Shown: positions 1 to 11,644 of the stretch, piece by piece
Layout of the letters: the number at the start of each line of letters is the position of its first letter
Numbering within the stretch: position 1 is the first letter of the stretch
NCBI RefSeq assembly: GCF_002878395.1
Contig: NC_061117.1
Coordinates: 225,330,994 to 225,394,993, forward strand
Reading direction: 5' to 3'
DNA length: 64,000 bases
Source of the DNA: Capsicum annuum
Lineage: Eukaryota > Streptophyta > Magnoliopsida > Solanales > Solanaceae
Program-made: the position numbers and the translations under genes
Notes under the pieces: model-generated
The model's database searches: none
The model's input: the letters and a program-made list of their open reading frames with translations, nothing else
Told to the model about the DNA's origin: nothing

Positions 1-51
1 TTCTGATGATAACTCTAACATATCTCACTTCTGTATTTTTTAAATTACTGG

Positions 52-63
52 GCTCTGATACCA
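52..63 (-). other. Primer-binding site of an LTR retrotransposon (minus strand)
   Basis: Read on the minus strand this is TGGTATCAGAGC, the usual primer-binding site complementary to the 3' end of initiator tRNA-Met in plant Copia and many Gypsy elements. The bases just to its right begin TGTAGG, so on the minus strand they end in CA, as an LTR end should. An LTR would therefore lie from about 66 rightwards and the body would run off the left edge. The far LTR boundary was not found. Confidence 0.55.
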
Positions 64-1300
64 TTTGTAGGGGGGTGCGGATATGCGGATATCTGACGTA
101 TGAAATAGATTTATTAGGTAAGTAATATTTAGATTATAATTAAATAATAATTAATTAAAAAAATAATAAAATGATGATTTTGTCTATTGCACGATCTTTA
201 AATGAAGGGCAAAAAGTTCAAATCACTTTTCTAAGGGTCAGATTATAGATGTAGATATAGATATAGATTCTGTTAATTTCTCTATTCCATTAGTGCATAA
301 AATCAATAAAACTTTCATTCTACTCCAAAATTTTCATAATTCATCTTTTCTTTTTTATAATTTTTTTACCATCTAAATACTTCTATAAGTATAATTAGTT
401 TATAAATTCATCACACGCACACATTATAATGTTATAATGTTCAAAAAGAGGAGAAAAAGGAAGAACAAAAAGATAGCAATAAATGTGAAATACAATCCTG
501 AATACATATTTTTTTTCTACACTATCAAACTTACCTCTAACTTTCTTGTCAATCCTTTTGTTTCACCCTCATATAATGTTACCGTCTTCAAAAAGAAGAG
601 GAGTTGAAAATAGAATAGAAAAACAAAGAAAAAGTCTGATACAATCTTAAATACACACTCTTCCCTATCCTACAAAATTCATATAAAATTTTCTTGCCAA
701 ACCTTTTTATTTCATCCTCATACTTATCGTTTAAGTTGACATAGCAAAATTTGAAGGCAGATTTTCAAAAACAGGTGGTAAATTCTCTAAATAGCTGAAA
801 TTATTTTTTTATATTGCTAATTCTTTGAAGGTCGGATCCCACTTTAAAAGATGAGATGAAAATTTTATAAGTTTCACGCATTAACAAAGCTAATTTTGCA
901 GAAGAGGATGTATGATCGAGACTCCAATACTACTGGACTAATATTTATAGGCTTGATGTTTGTTGTAATTTATTTATGTCATTAGTAAAAATTAATGGTG
1001 TTTAATATTATAATAAAACGTGGGTATAGTGATAGTTAGAGGAGAGAGTTGAAAGAATATGAAAGTAATAATAGTGGAGTAATAATGAATGACATAATGA
1101 ATATGTATTTTAATTATTTAGTTTTGTAGTCTTTTAGATATCAATTAAGGAGGAAAAATGTCAAAAAATGGAGAAAAAAAATAAATGACAATGCTGGCTA
1201 TAGAGGCATGCCACATCAGTAGGCTTATATTTCTCTTTCATTAGTATATATTGATTAGGTATGGAATATTTAGAAAAAATTATAAAAACTGATAATCTTA
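64..1300. other. AT-rich stretch, possible LTR of the left-edge element
   Basis: No coding region is supported here. The stretch is AT-rich with short GATATAGATATAGA-type runs near 250-275. About 120 bases at 168-290 resemble 21790-21925, so part of it is dispersed repeat. Some of the left part is probably the LTR belonging to the primer-binding site at 52-63, but I could not find a clean right-hand LTR end. Confidence 0.4.
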
Positions 1301-1311
1301 AGACTTAAATA

Positions 1312-4300
1312 ACAATAACAACAACAAACTTAGTGTATTTCCACAAAGTGGGGTCTATGGAGGCTAAGATGTACACAGTCCATACCGCTACCTCCGAAGA
1401 AGTAGAGAGGTTGTTTCCGATAGACCCCCGGTTCAAGATAAAGAATAATAAACAAGGAGGATGGATGACACAACGGAAAAAATAGGAATAAGAAATAATA
1501 GAAGTGAAACCAGAGAAAAAACAAAAATACGAGAAATAAAGGCAACACTAAATAAGAAAATAGGAACTAAGAAATAAGAAATAGGCCTCCCACCTAACTA
1601 TAACATACCCTCACATACCAACAACACCTACGTACACAGTCCTAGAGTTACGAACCCGGCTACACAAGATCTCTCTTGACTGTCTGCTACAACCCACACA
1701 CTCACACTAGCCTTCTACCCTTATTCACGCCCTCCACACCTTCCTATTTAGGGTCATGTCCTCTGTAAGCTGAAGTTGCTCCATGTCATGCCTAATCACC
1801 TCCCTCCAGTATTTCTTCGGCCTACCTCTACTCCTCTTGAAACCATCCAAAACTAGCCTCTTACACCTATGAACTGGGGCATCCGTGCCCCTTCTCATCA
1901 CATGCCCAAACTATCTCAGCCTTCCTTCCCACATCTTGTCCTCCACCGAAGCCACTCTCACCTTCTTCCGGATAACCTAATTCCTAACTCTATCCCCTCT
2001 AGTAAGCCCACACATCCAACATAACATTCTCATTTTTGCCACCTTCAATTTTTAGATGTGGGAGTGCTTGACCAGCCAACACTCCGATCCATACAACATG
2101 GCCGGGCGGACTGTCACTCTATAGAATTTGCCTTTAAGCTTAAGGGGCACCTTCTTATCATAAAACACTCTCGAGGTGAGCCTCCACTTCATCCAACCTG
2201 CTCCAATACGTTTAGAGACATCCTCATCAATCTCACCAGTCCCTTGAATTGTAGACCCAAGATACTTTAAACTATCCTTCTTACAAGGATCATGGGAGTC
2301 CAACCTCACCACCACTTCATCCTCCTTCCTCAAGTCACTGAACTTGTATTTCAAATACTCCGTCTTGGACCTACTCAACTTGGACCCCTAGACTCAAGGG
2401 TTTGCCTCCAAACTCTAATTTGTTATTCACACCCCCCGCGTCTCATCAATTAGCATTACATAGTTCGCAAATAACATACACCAAGACACCCCACCTTAAA
2501 TTCTCCACGTTAACACGTCCATCACCAACGCGAATAGGAACGGACTAAGAGTCGAACCATGATGCAACCCCATTTCGATCGGAAAATGCTCTGAATCTTC
2601 TCCCGCCGTCCTCACCCGGGTCTTTCCTCCATCGTACATGTCCTTAATAGCTCTGATGTACGCCACCGAGATCCCTCTCACCTCTAAGTATCTCTAAAGA
2701 ATCTCCCTCGGGACTTTATCATATGCCTTTTCTAGGTCGATGAACACCAAGTGTTCCCTCTTCCTTTCTATATACTGCTCCACCAATCTCCTCACCAGGT
2801 GGATTGCCTCTGTCGTCGAGCAAACAGGCATAAAACAAAACTGAGTCTCCGAAACGGACACGACCCTCTTCAATCTCCACTCAACCACTCTCTCCTAAAT
2901 CTTCATAGTGTGACTCAACAACTTTATACCCCTATAGTTGTTGCAACTCTGAATGTCACCCTTGTTTTTATATAACGAAATCATAGTACTCTATCTCCAA
3001 GCCTCAAGTATTCTTGCAGTCTTGAAAATATCATTAAACAAATCCGTCAACTACCTTAAACCTACCCCACCAGCATACTTCCAAAAATCCACCGAAATCT
3101 CATCAGGCTCCGTCGCCCTATCCCTCTGTATCCTACGAATATCCTCTCTAACCTCCTTAACCTTAAAATTCCTACAGTAACTGAAATCAAGGCTCTCTTT
3201 CGAGTGCTCCAGCTCCCCTAACTCAATGCCTCTGTCCCCCTCCTCGTTCAGAAGGCTATGAAAGTATTCCTGCCATCTCTTCTTAATGTGAACATCCTTC
3301 ACCAAAATGCTACCATCCTCCCCCTTAATACACTTCACTTGATAGAGGTCACGACCCTTCCGCTCCCTAGCCTTAGCAAGCCTATACAACCTCTTTTCCC
3401 TGTCTTTCTCATCTAACCCCGCATACAAGCTTTCAAGTGCTGATGACTTAGTAACCGTAACTGCAACTTAGCATCCTTCCTTGCTACTTTGTAAACCTCC
3501 CTATTCACCCGTTTCTCCATTTCATCTTTACTCTCACACAACTTAACATATGCCTCGTTCTTAATCTCCACTTCCTTCTTCACTTCTTCATTCCACCACC
3601 AGTCCCCCTTACGATGTCCTTCTCGACCCCTCGAAACACCACACTTCTCTAGCAGTCTCCGTGATGCATCTAGCAGCCCTATCCCACATAACATCCACGT
3701 CTCCCCTGTACTCCCACACCCCCGCTCCCGCTACCTTTTCCCCTATCTCCAGGGCACTAACTGGTGTCAAGACACCCCATTTAATTATAGGTCAACCCTC
3801 CCCGACCCTTCTCTTCTTATCCTTCTTGATAGACAGTCCATCACTAGAAGCCTGTGTTGGTTTGAAAGATGCTCACTTAGAATGACTTTACAGTCCTTAC
3901 ACAACACCCTATCCCCCTTCCTAAGCAGTAGAAATTTAATCTGGGTCTTGGCTATCGCGCTTCGAAAGGTAATCAGGTGCTCCTTATTTTTTGAAAAGCT
4001 CAAATTCACTACCACTAGCCCAAAGGCCCTTGCAAAATCCAACAGAGCATCTCTCTCACCAGTTCTATCCCTGGAACCAAAACCTCTATTCACATCATCA
4101 TATCCTCCCGGTAAGACCCCAATGTGCCCATTGAAGTCCTCTGCTATGACAATCTTCTCCAAGCTAGGAACGCTTCTCACCACCTCGTCCAAATCCTTCC
4201 AGAATCTCACTTTTACCTCATCTTCCAAGCCCACCTCGACGCATACACACTATGCACATGCAACATAAAACCCCAATGACTAACTTAATCTTCATCAGTC

Positions 4301-5495
4301 TATCACTGACCCTCTTAACCTCTACAATCTATCCTCTAAGCTCCTTATCCACTAATATGCCCACTCCATTCCGACACCCCTCACTCCCTGAGTACCACAG
4401 CTTGTACTCATCCATATCCCTTTCCTTAGAACCTACCCACCTAGTCTCCTAAATACACACAATATTAATCCTTCTCTTCTTAAGAATCTTCACCAGCTCT
4501 ACAAACATTCCCTGGAGTATCCCAATATTCTAAGACCCTACCCTCAACCTATCTTTTCTCGTCTCTCGCTTACCTCTAACACCCCTCACCGAACCTGCCT
4601 AAATACCTGACCTATCTCCTACCTTCTCCCCTGCCCTTTCCTTCTCACCCCCTCTTAAAACAGCCTTCACCCCCAACCCCCTCGAACATGACCCTATTCC
4701 ACTATCAACTCCTCTAGCAACTACTCAAAAACAAAAAAATAGAGCCCTAAACCGACAGACAAATGAATAAAGCAACGGTACAAAAATAGTATGAGAATAC
4801 ACACACAAAGTACAGTAATTGGCCTAGAAACTAGGGTACCATAACAATATCCACCAAAAGGCAAAGCAGCCGGTCACCACTATAATCCCAGGAAATCGGA
4901 AATACACTTAAATACATATAAAGCAAAAGAAAAAAGTAAAAAAGTTATGCGCACTATATTGTAAAATGAAGAAAACAGGAAATTCAATCAAACAAGAAGC
5001 GGAAAAGGAATCAAGAAACAAAGTAATACAAAGAAACCAAACTGTATGAATTTACTAAAAAATAAAGCACCAAGAAACAAGAAACAAAGTAATATAACGA
5101 AAACCAAAACTGTATGAATTCACTAAATAATAAAGTTTAGATGTCATCGGTACGCCTGCGTTCTGCTGGTACGTCGCCGGAGCGTCTTCTGGGTCTTGTC
5201 GGAAGCTAGACGCCAGCTGACGTCATACCACCCTGTTTGATCGACCTATTTGACCACTAATGCACGCCTACACTATTGTCGGAGTCAAGCCGACGGGAAC
5301 CCTAATACCGCCGACGATAGCAGTGATGAGACAGAGAAGGGGAAATGGAGAGGGAAGAAAATAAAGAGAATTAGGGAAAGAGAGAACTGGGGGAGAGAAA
5401 GAGGGAGAGAGGTTCAAACCTTACCTTCTGCCGACGTGTCTACACCGTCACCGACATCGGTGTCTGCCGGTCAGCCGAAGTAAACCATTACGAGT
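1312..5495 (-). mobile_element. RTE-type LINE (non-LTR retrotransposon), decayed, near full length
   Basis: On the minus strand the order is a GC-richer leader (about 5495-5150), an AT-rich leader, an apurinic-type endonuclease domain (about 4470-3785), reverse transcriptase (about 3430-2050) and a C-terminal domain down to about 1640. It ends in the standard RTE 3' segment and a short TTG repeat at 1312-1330. That order with a short-repeat tail rather than poly-A fits the RTE clade. Many stops and frameshifts mean it is dead. A near match GACTTAAATA (1302-1311) / GAGTTAAATA (5496-5505) may be the target duplication and would make the copy almost full length. The 5' limit is less certain than the 3' limit. 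Confidence 0.7.
1640..4470 (-). pseudogene. LINE endonuclease-reverse transcriptase reading frame, broken
   Basis: Fragments in several frames together cover a LINE polyprotein. The endonuclease part (4234-3785) has a decayed GDFNGH-type catalytic motif (here AEDFNGHIGVLPGG) and ends near SxQHRLLVMD. The RT part includes the fingers motif [15 protein letters not shown] (about 2745-2700) and [18 protein letters not shown] (about 2570-2515). The usual FADD catalytic motif is not preserved in an open frame. The C-terminal part has the characteristic [20 protein letters not shown] (about 2150-2090). Stops separate all the parts, so no enzyme can be made. Confidence 0.75.
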
Positions 5496-5635
5496 GAGTT
5501 AAATACCATATAATAATAATAATAATATAACAATACTTTTATAAAATTATATTGTATATTAAAATAGCATTTTTTATGGGATCACTCAATACATGGTGTT
5601 TACCGTTATCAAAGAATAATTTCTCATATTTTTAC

Positions 5636-6341
5636 TCAATATATGTGTTTGATGTGTGGGCTTACTAGGAATGATAGGGTTAGAAATGAGAATATTCGGG
5701 AGAAGATTGAAGTGGCTTCGGTGGAGGACAACAAGCGGGAAGGCCGGTTGAGATGGTTCGGATACATGATGAGGAGGGCCACGGATGCCCCAGTTCGGAG
5801 GTGTGAGAGGTTAGTTTTGAATGGTTTCAAGCGGGGTATGGGTAGGCTGAAGAAATACTGGAGAGAGGTGATTAGACGTAACATGGAGCAGTTACAGCTT
5901 ACTGAGGACATGACCTTATATAGGGAGGTTTGGAGGACACGAATTATGATAGAAGACTAGTGCATATGGGTGGGTCGTAGTCAGTAATTCACAGAGATTT
6001 GGGGTAGCCGGACTGGTAGTCCTAGGGCTATGTCCATAGATGAGAGCTGCTAGTAGGAGAGTATGGGGGTAGGGGTGCCGCTGGTTAGTTAGTGTAGGGT
6101 ATTACGTTGTGTGTGTCTTATTTCTGTTATGTTATCTTGGTTCAGGCTTTATTACGGATTTGTCACTATTCTGTATTTAGTATTCATGTTTTATTATGAA
6201 TTTGTTTACTATTTTTTGTCTTTAGCTGGGGGTCTATCGGAAACAACCTTTCTACTTCTTCAGAGACAGTGGTATGGACTGCGTACATCTTACCCTCCCC
6301 AGAACCCACTATGTGGGAATAAACTGGGTTTGTTGTTGTTG
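5636..6341 (+). mobile_element. 5'-truncated RTE LINE, 3' end only
   Basis: An open frame of about 105 codons (5643-5960) encodes only the LINE C-terminal region: [11 protein letters not shown], then a PVRRCERL segment, then [12 protein letters not shown]. It is followed by the RTE 3' untranslated segment with the phrase GGTCTATCGGAAACAA and a tail of TTG repeats at 6329-6341. It is the same family as the minus-strand LINE just to its left and the copy at 43672-45274, but lies in the opposite orientation to the first. No clear target duplication was found. Confidence 0.75.
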
Positions 6342-6868
6342 TATTTTATTTTACCTTTTTATTTTATTTTTTTCAAATAGAGTCTATTCTTCATATTTTC
6401 ATTTCAATTTTTTCTTTTTTCTAACATTTTTTCACCTTAATAAATAAAGATTGTGCTTCTCAAAATAAGGTAAATATTAGTTTTACAGTTATTGTATATT
6501 ATCTTTTCTCCAAATTTATATATTTTGTATTTTTTTTGTTCATCATTGTTTCTGTGATTTTTTATTGTATGATTGTGGAGGTTTACTCTAATGGTAAAAT
6601 AGTCGAAGAAATGAGTGAGCGTAAAAGAGGTGAGGTTGAAGCATCGTAATGATTCAAAGAAGATGACCAAAGTAGTGAAACGAAAAGGATTGAAGAAACC
6701 TTCATCACCAAAAACCCCCCAAAATACAGAGATCTGAGAAGAAAATAAAAAAATATGGAGAATCAAGAAAAATTTCAAATCCTGATGTTGAAAATCTTCA
6801 GAATATGATTCGAAAAAAGATAAAGATGGGAGGTATTTGTATATGTATTTATTAACTAATGGGTACTC

Positions 6869-6871
<3 letters not shown>

Positions 6872-6932
<61 letters not shown>
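6872..6932. repeat. (TA)n microsatellite, about 61 bp
   Basis: An uninterrupted TA dinucleotide run directly precedes the TACTAGTTTAGG sequence of a dispersed repeat. It is likely length-variable. Confidence 0.95.
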
Positions 6933-6934
<2 letters not shown>

Positions 6935-7460
6935 CTAGTTTAGGATACGTGTGTTGCACGTGTATTTAATATTTAAAAATAAATATTATTTATTTAATAT
7001 TTAAATATTTATTTATAAAATTATGTGACATTCTACATAGTTCAAATAAGAAAAATATAATAAACATATTTATACATGATTTCAAAGTATAACAGAATTG
7101 TACTCTAAGACTGCCACAACCTATAGACTTTTTGTTAATACTAGTTTAGTATACGTGTTTTGTAGGTGTCTCTCGTGTCAATTAGAAAAATAATATATAA
7201 GAAATTTATTACGTAAAACATATCAATTGAAGTTAAAATAAATATTACATCTATTTAATTGAGACTTTAGTCACTCAACATCCAAAATAAATGAATAAAC
7301 TTCAGTACTTAAAATTTATTTCAAGCTACCTAAATTACTTGATCGAACTCTTTAAAAAGTAATTATAGAAAAATAATTGATTTGCATTAAAAGTTTTCTA
7401 AAAAAATATCCTTAAACAAAATTACTTAGACAAAAATACTGTATAACATTCCCTATTAAA

Positions 7461-7648
7461 AGGGTGTTTGTATTTACTTATATTTCAGTGCTTTTGACTT
7501 TTAAGTACTTTTTTATTTTTAAGATGTTTGATAAAGACATAAAGTGCTTTTAAGCACTTTACTTTAAGTTTAAAAAGTAAAAAAAAAAATGAATTTCGAC
7601 TTTTAGCTTTTAGATCACTTTAAAAAAAGCTCGTTCAAACATCCCCTA
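7461..7648. mobile_element. Probable MITE, imperfect terminal inverted repeats
   Basis: The left end starts AGGGTGTTTG and the right end finishes CAAACATCCCCT, an imperfect inverted pair. The interior holds CTTTTAAGCACTTTA-like palindromic text and is AT-rich, like the small hAT-type MITEs common in Solanaceae. No clean target duplication was found, so the superfamily is inferred. Confidence 0.45.
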
Positions 7649-8801
7649 AAGTTTTTGCTGCTCTAGAATGCATATCACGCATTGTGAAACCCTACCAACT
7701 TTTGTTCTTACCACTCTTCTGTTCCTATTTTTTCACTCTCTTTTTCATACAAAACACAACCATTAAGCTGACAAAAAAACTTAATGAAGTTAAGCTGACA
7801 AAAACACTTAATGAACTCTTATTATATTTTAGAATTTTTTAAAATTAATTTTAAAATTTAGTTGATTTTAATTGGAGTTGGGTATGTTAATCATAGTATA
7901 ACATATCAGTTATGATCATCTATTCTCTGAAATAAAAGTGTGAATAGTAACCTTGCTTGAGGTTTGTTGTAACATAAATTTTATTATTGTGGACTTGTAG
8001 ACAACATTTTTTCTTAGGTATTCACGACTCATACTATACCCTTTAAAATTTTTGTGACTCCTGGAGAATATATGATTCTTATGCATATGTGACTGAAAGT
8101 GTACTCGGGCGATTGTGCCAAATCGAACAAATTCAATGATGACTTTATTTCTTTTTTGTAACACAAAATAAAATCCAAGACAAACATATCATATATAGTT
8201 AAATCACATGCCCTTCTCGATGTATTCAATCATCAGTGAACTACAAGATATAACATAAAAATATAGTTTAAGACAATATATTACACCATAGTTAAATCAC
8301 ATATCTCTCTCGACGTATTTTATGCAATGACTTAAGTGTCAGGGTTCTTTTAAAAAATATATCTATGAATATTGTGATGATTTTTTTTAACATGCCAATA
8401 ATTAATGTCGTTGAACTTGATCTTATTTTCTCCATGCATCATAAAGACTGACGGAGAGAACTCAAAAATCATAGTTCTATGTTTTAAAAAAGCACTACGG
8501 AAGAAAAAAAACAATTCAATTCTTTGGAAGAAAATAATCAAACACGACTTAGATAAAGAGAGTGAGAAATTCTTATCATTGATTAGGGAAAGTCGTAGTA
8601 TGACTTTTCTTTGCCAACCAACTATGCAGTGCTTTCAATTCAACGATTTATGTAACAAACTAATTTATTTTCACAAGAAAATTAGACTAAAAAAATTAAA
8701 CTCTTTACTATAAAATTTTTTAGAGTTCAACAATGTCCAAAGTATTTTGGACATTCAAAGCATGAATGTCAATCTACAAATTATATTGAAGCAAATTACG
8801 T

Positions 8802-9627
8802 TGTGGGCGATGCAATTTTATTAAATTTAAATCCGTACAAAATTCGAATTATATTAAATTCAAAATTATTAGTCCCAAATAAATATTGCAGATTAATATA
8901 ATTGAATTAATTATTTAAGTCCAAATAGCTATGTATTTAAATAAGGCCCAATATTTATTGGAATAGTCCATTAATTTGGGTTACAAATGATGAACCCACT
9001 TTACTAAGCCCAAGATATTGACATATTCTAGAGGCCCAAATAAGCGCCACGTGTCAAATGACGTGGCATGCCAAGTCAAGTGAAGGAGCCAATAGGACCG
9101 TGCCACATGTCAAACTGATGCAGTAGGCCCATAAAATAAAAGCCCATAAAAGGCACCACATCACTTAAATCTGATTGGTCAATGGAAATCCATATTCATC
9201 ATGACTCTTTCTTTCCTACAACTATAAATAGGGGTCTCATAATTCAGAAAAAGGACCCCAGACCCCCAGATCTCTAACAAGTAGCAAGAGAAAGCTCGTG
9301 GATCAAACGCCGCAATTTCTCTAAAATGCTCAAGCATTCAAATCAAGTTCATCAAGATTCAAGATTCAAGATCAAGACCGCAATATTCAAGAACAAGCTC
9401 AAAAGCCCTTGAATTCAAGCACAAGTCAAGATCAAATCCCTCAAATCAACAAATCAAGTTCAAATTCAAGATCAAGCTTCAAGACCTTGAATTTATATTT
9501 GAAAAGGTAAATCAGAGAATTCATAGAGATTGTAACACTCATATTGAAATCAATAAAATCGATTAATGCAATATTTTTCTTGTCTCAATTATTTATTTTT
9601 TGCACTCGAGAATTTTATTGTCCAAAA
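8802..9627 (+). repeat. 5' LTR (LTR-A) of the Tat element
   Basis: It starts TGTGGGCGATGC and aligns over its whole length with 20563-21370. A TATA box (CTATAAATAGG, about 9222-9232) and a CAATAAAA signal (about 9549) lie in order, giving a U3-R-U5 layout. The end is set by homology to the 3' copy, which ends GTCCAACA, whereas here it is GTCCAAAA. Substitutions and small indels near 9185-9210 separate the two copies, so insertion is not recent. Confidence 0.85.
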
Positions 9628-9629
9628 AA

Positions 9630-9650
9630 TTCAGGCACGTCCAGTGGGAC
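9630..9650 (+). other. Primer-binding site next to LTR-A
   Basis: CAGGCACGTCCAGTGGGAC follows the LTR end by a few bases. The same motif (CACGCCCAGTGGGAC) recurs at 10186-10200 next to the internal LTR-B. The tRNA species was not identified with confidence. Confidence 0.6.
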
Positions 9651-9786
9651 TAAATCTGCCCTTCATCACTTCTCTCATAAATCAGATCTATAAATTTGTA
9701 GCCACCGCATAAAGATGGAAGCTCAATTGGTACTTCAAGACTCGTCATCAAATCTACACTTCGACAAGCCTTGAAGTAGGGGCATT

Positions 9787-10177
9787 TGTAGACATCTAAA
9801 ATTTGTGGACTCTTCAATAAGAATCCAAATTCTATTATAGTTCTAGAAGGTTACTTTACCCTAAATCTCACCTATTTAAAGGGTAACATATTTTCTGAAA
9901 TAGGCATCTTGAATATCCAATAAGCTGATGGGTATTCATAAAAAGATCGAGATCTCCAATATCCCACAAAATCATGGAATATTCATAAAGAGATCATCCT
10001 ATGTTCGAGAATAAGCCACTAACGGCCCTCGAATTACGGAGAAAATCAAGAGAGAAGAATCAAGGGAGGAACAGATTTGTAACCACAATTGTTTATCAAT
10101 AAAAAAATTCTTGTTTCTTCATATTTTTGTTTGTGGTTAAAATTTATTTTTCATGAATTTAAATTATGTTGTAAACA
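9787..10177 (+). repeat. Internal LTR (LTR-B), different family from LTR-A
   Basis: It begins TGTAGACATC and ends GTAAACA. A purine tract CTTGAAGTAGGGGCA lies directly to its left (about 9770-9784) and a primer-binding site directly to its right (10180-10200). It has TATTTAAAGG (about 9870) and a CAATAAA signal (about 10097), so it is a complete LTR of about 391 bp. It shows no similarity to LTR-A beyond this layout, and no second copy was seen in the window. Confidence 0.65.
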
Positions 10178-10179
10178 AA

Positions 10180-10200
10180 TTCTGACACGCCCAGTGGGAC
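10180..10200 (+). other. Primer-binding site next to LTR-B
   Basis: TCTGACACGCCCAGTGGGAC lies three bases after the end of LTR-B and about 55 bases before the gag start codon at 10254. This is the primer-binding site that belongs to the coding part of the element. Confidence 0.65.
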
Positions 10201-10253
10201 AATCTCTACCTCTTATCTCAAATTTTCATACTTTAAAGTTTAAGAACAACGAA

Positions 10254-11600
10254 ATGACTTCCAAGAAGGTCAATTCTCAATCAACTGCTTCCAAGGCTGC
10301 AGATTCAAAGTTCTCTGCTGAAGTAGAAAGCATCCTTAGTGTTACTTTTGGAAGCCTGGGAGCTGTCACAAGAAGCAAGGCAGGCTTGCTAGGACAACAA
10401 ACACATCCAGTGTTGTCCGCTCCAGCTCCAGTTTTTGTATCTTCAACCTTGAAAGGAATGAAATCCAATGCAAGTGCTTCAGAAGGAGGAAGCAGTGTGG
10501 CCGAATCACTGAAAAAGACTTTAGCTCTACTTGAGCATTTCGGTTCCAAATACTCTGGAGCTAAGAGCAATGGTCGTTCAACAAATACATCATCTCCACT
10601 TACACCACATAAGCTAAGCACTTCAAAAATCAACTTATGTTATGATCTGTGTTACTCTCCAACATCTCCGATGGTCATGCAAGCAATGGTAACTGATGCC
10701 TCGTCTATGGAGAAGCAGCTTGCGAATCTGACAAAGGCAATTAAAGGCCTGACCAACTATGTTCAAAATCAAGAGGTTAGGATTGATAAGATAGTGGATA
10801 GGGTTGAAGGCTTGATAGATGGAGAATCTAGCCATGCACCGGGAAAAGCTCTAGAGGTTCATGAGATAGAAAACCCTGTGAAACAAACACCATCGACTAA
10901 AGAGGTGCAAGTTTCTGCTGAAGGAATGATCCCGATTAGGCAATTGAGGGAATTTATTGAAGGGACCCTCAAAGACAAGTATGATGTTGTCACCAAGCCT
11001 TCCTTTGCATATGCCAAACCTTACACTGCAAGAATAGATAGCCTCAAAATGCCTGTCGGCTATCAACCCCCCAAATTTCAATAATTTGAGAGCAAAGGTA
11101 ATCCAAAACAACATGTTGCACACTTTGTCGAGACATGTAATAATGCTGAAACTTACGGTGACTATTTTGTCAAATAGTTTGTTCGTTCCCTAAAGGAAAA
11201 TGGCTTTTATTGGTATACGGACCTTAAGCCTAATTCCATCGATAGTTGGGAGCAATTGGAACATGCGTTCCTGAATCGCTTTAATAGCACAAGGCGTACA
11301 GTGAGCATGGTAAAGCTCACAAATACTCGGCAAAGAAAGGACAAACCAGTCATTGACTTCATCAATCGATGGAGAAATGCTAGCCTAAACTGTAAAGATA
11401 GGTCAGCGAAGCTTCTGCGATAGAGATGTGCATCCAAGGAATGCACTGGGGGCTTCTCTACATCTTGCAAGGCATTAAGCTAAAATTCTTTGAAGAGTTA
11501 TCTACTCGTGCTCACGACATGGAATTGAGCATGTCTTCTGCTGGAAAGGAAGGAGCGCCTATCCATGACCCTCGAAGGGGAAAGGATAAGTAAGAACCCA
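10254..11600 (+). pseudogene. gag of the Tat element, broken
   Basis: The start ATG at 10254 opens with MTSKKVNSQST; an upstream in-frame stretch from 10089 lies in LTR-B and is not coding. The frame is open to 11084 (about 277 codons), with a low-complexity N-terminal part and a region near 10700-10800 that looks coiled-coil. After a stop, other frames continue the retrotransposon gag domain: WYTDLKPNSIDSWEQLEHAF then FLNRFNSTRRTVSM at about 11210-11310, interrupted by further stops (for example near 11175 and 11420). A nucleocapsid zinc knuckle was not seen. Confidence 0.75.
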
Positions 11601-11644
11601 AGAGATGGGGTAAGTTTGTCCCCAAAAATGATAACAAAGAATCC

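Larger units (their letters stand above)
6342..8796. other. Intergenic AT-rich DNA, no gene seen
   Basis: No open frame here resembles a plant protein and codon use looks random. Contents noted: a TA dinucleotide run (6872-6932), two related TACTAGTTTAG(G/T)ATACGTG starts at about 6930 and 7138 that look like ends of one dispersed repeat family, and a probable MITE (7461-7648). Confidence 0.6.

Noticed and set aside
5250..5483. 77-codon plus-strand frame
   Set aside because: It lies antisense in the presumed LINE leader and shows no known domain.
6437..6778. 113-codon minus-strand frame rich in Phe and Ile
   Set aside because: AT-rich intergenic composition, no homology, no promoter.
8405..8713. 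102-codon frame left of the Tat element
   Set aside because: Lysine/leucine-rich translation of AT-rich DNA, no recognisable domain.
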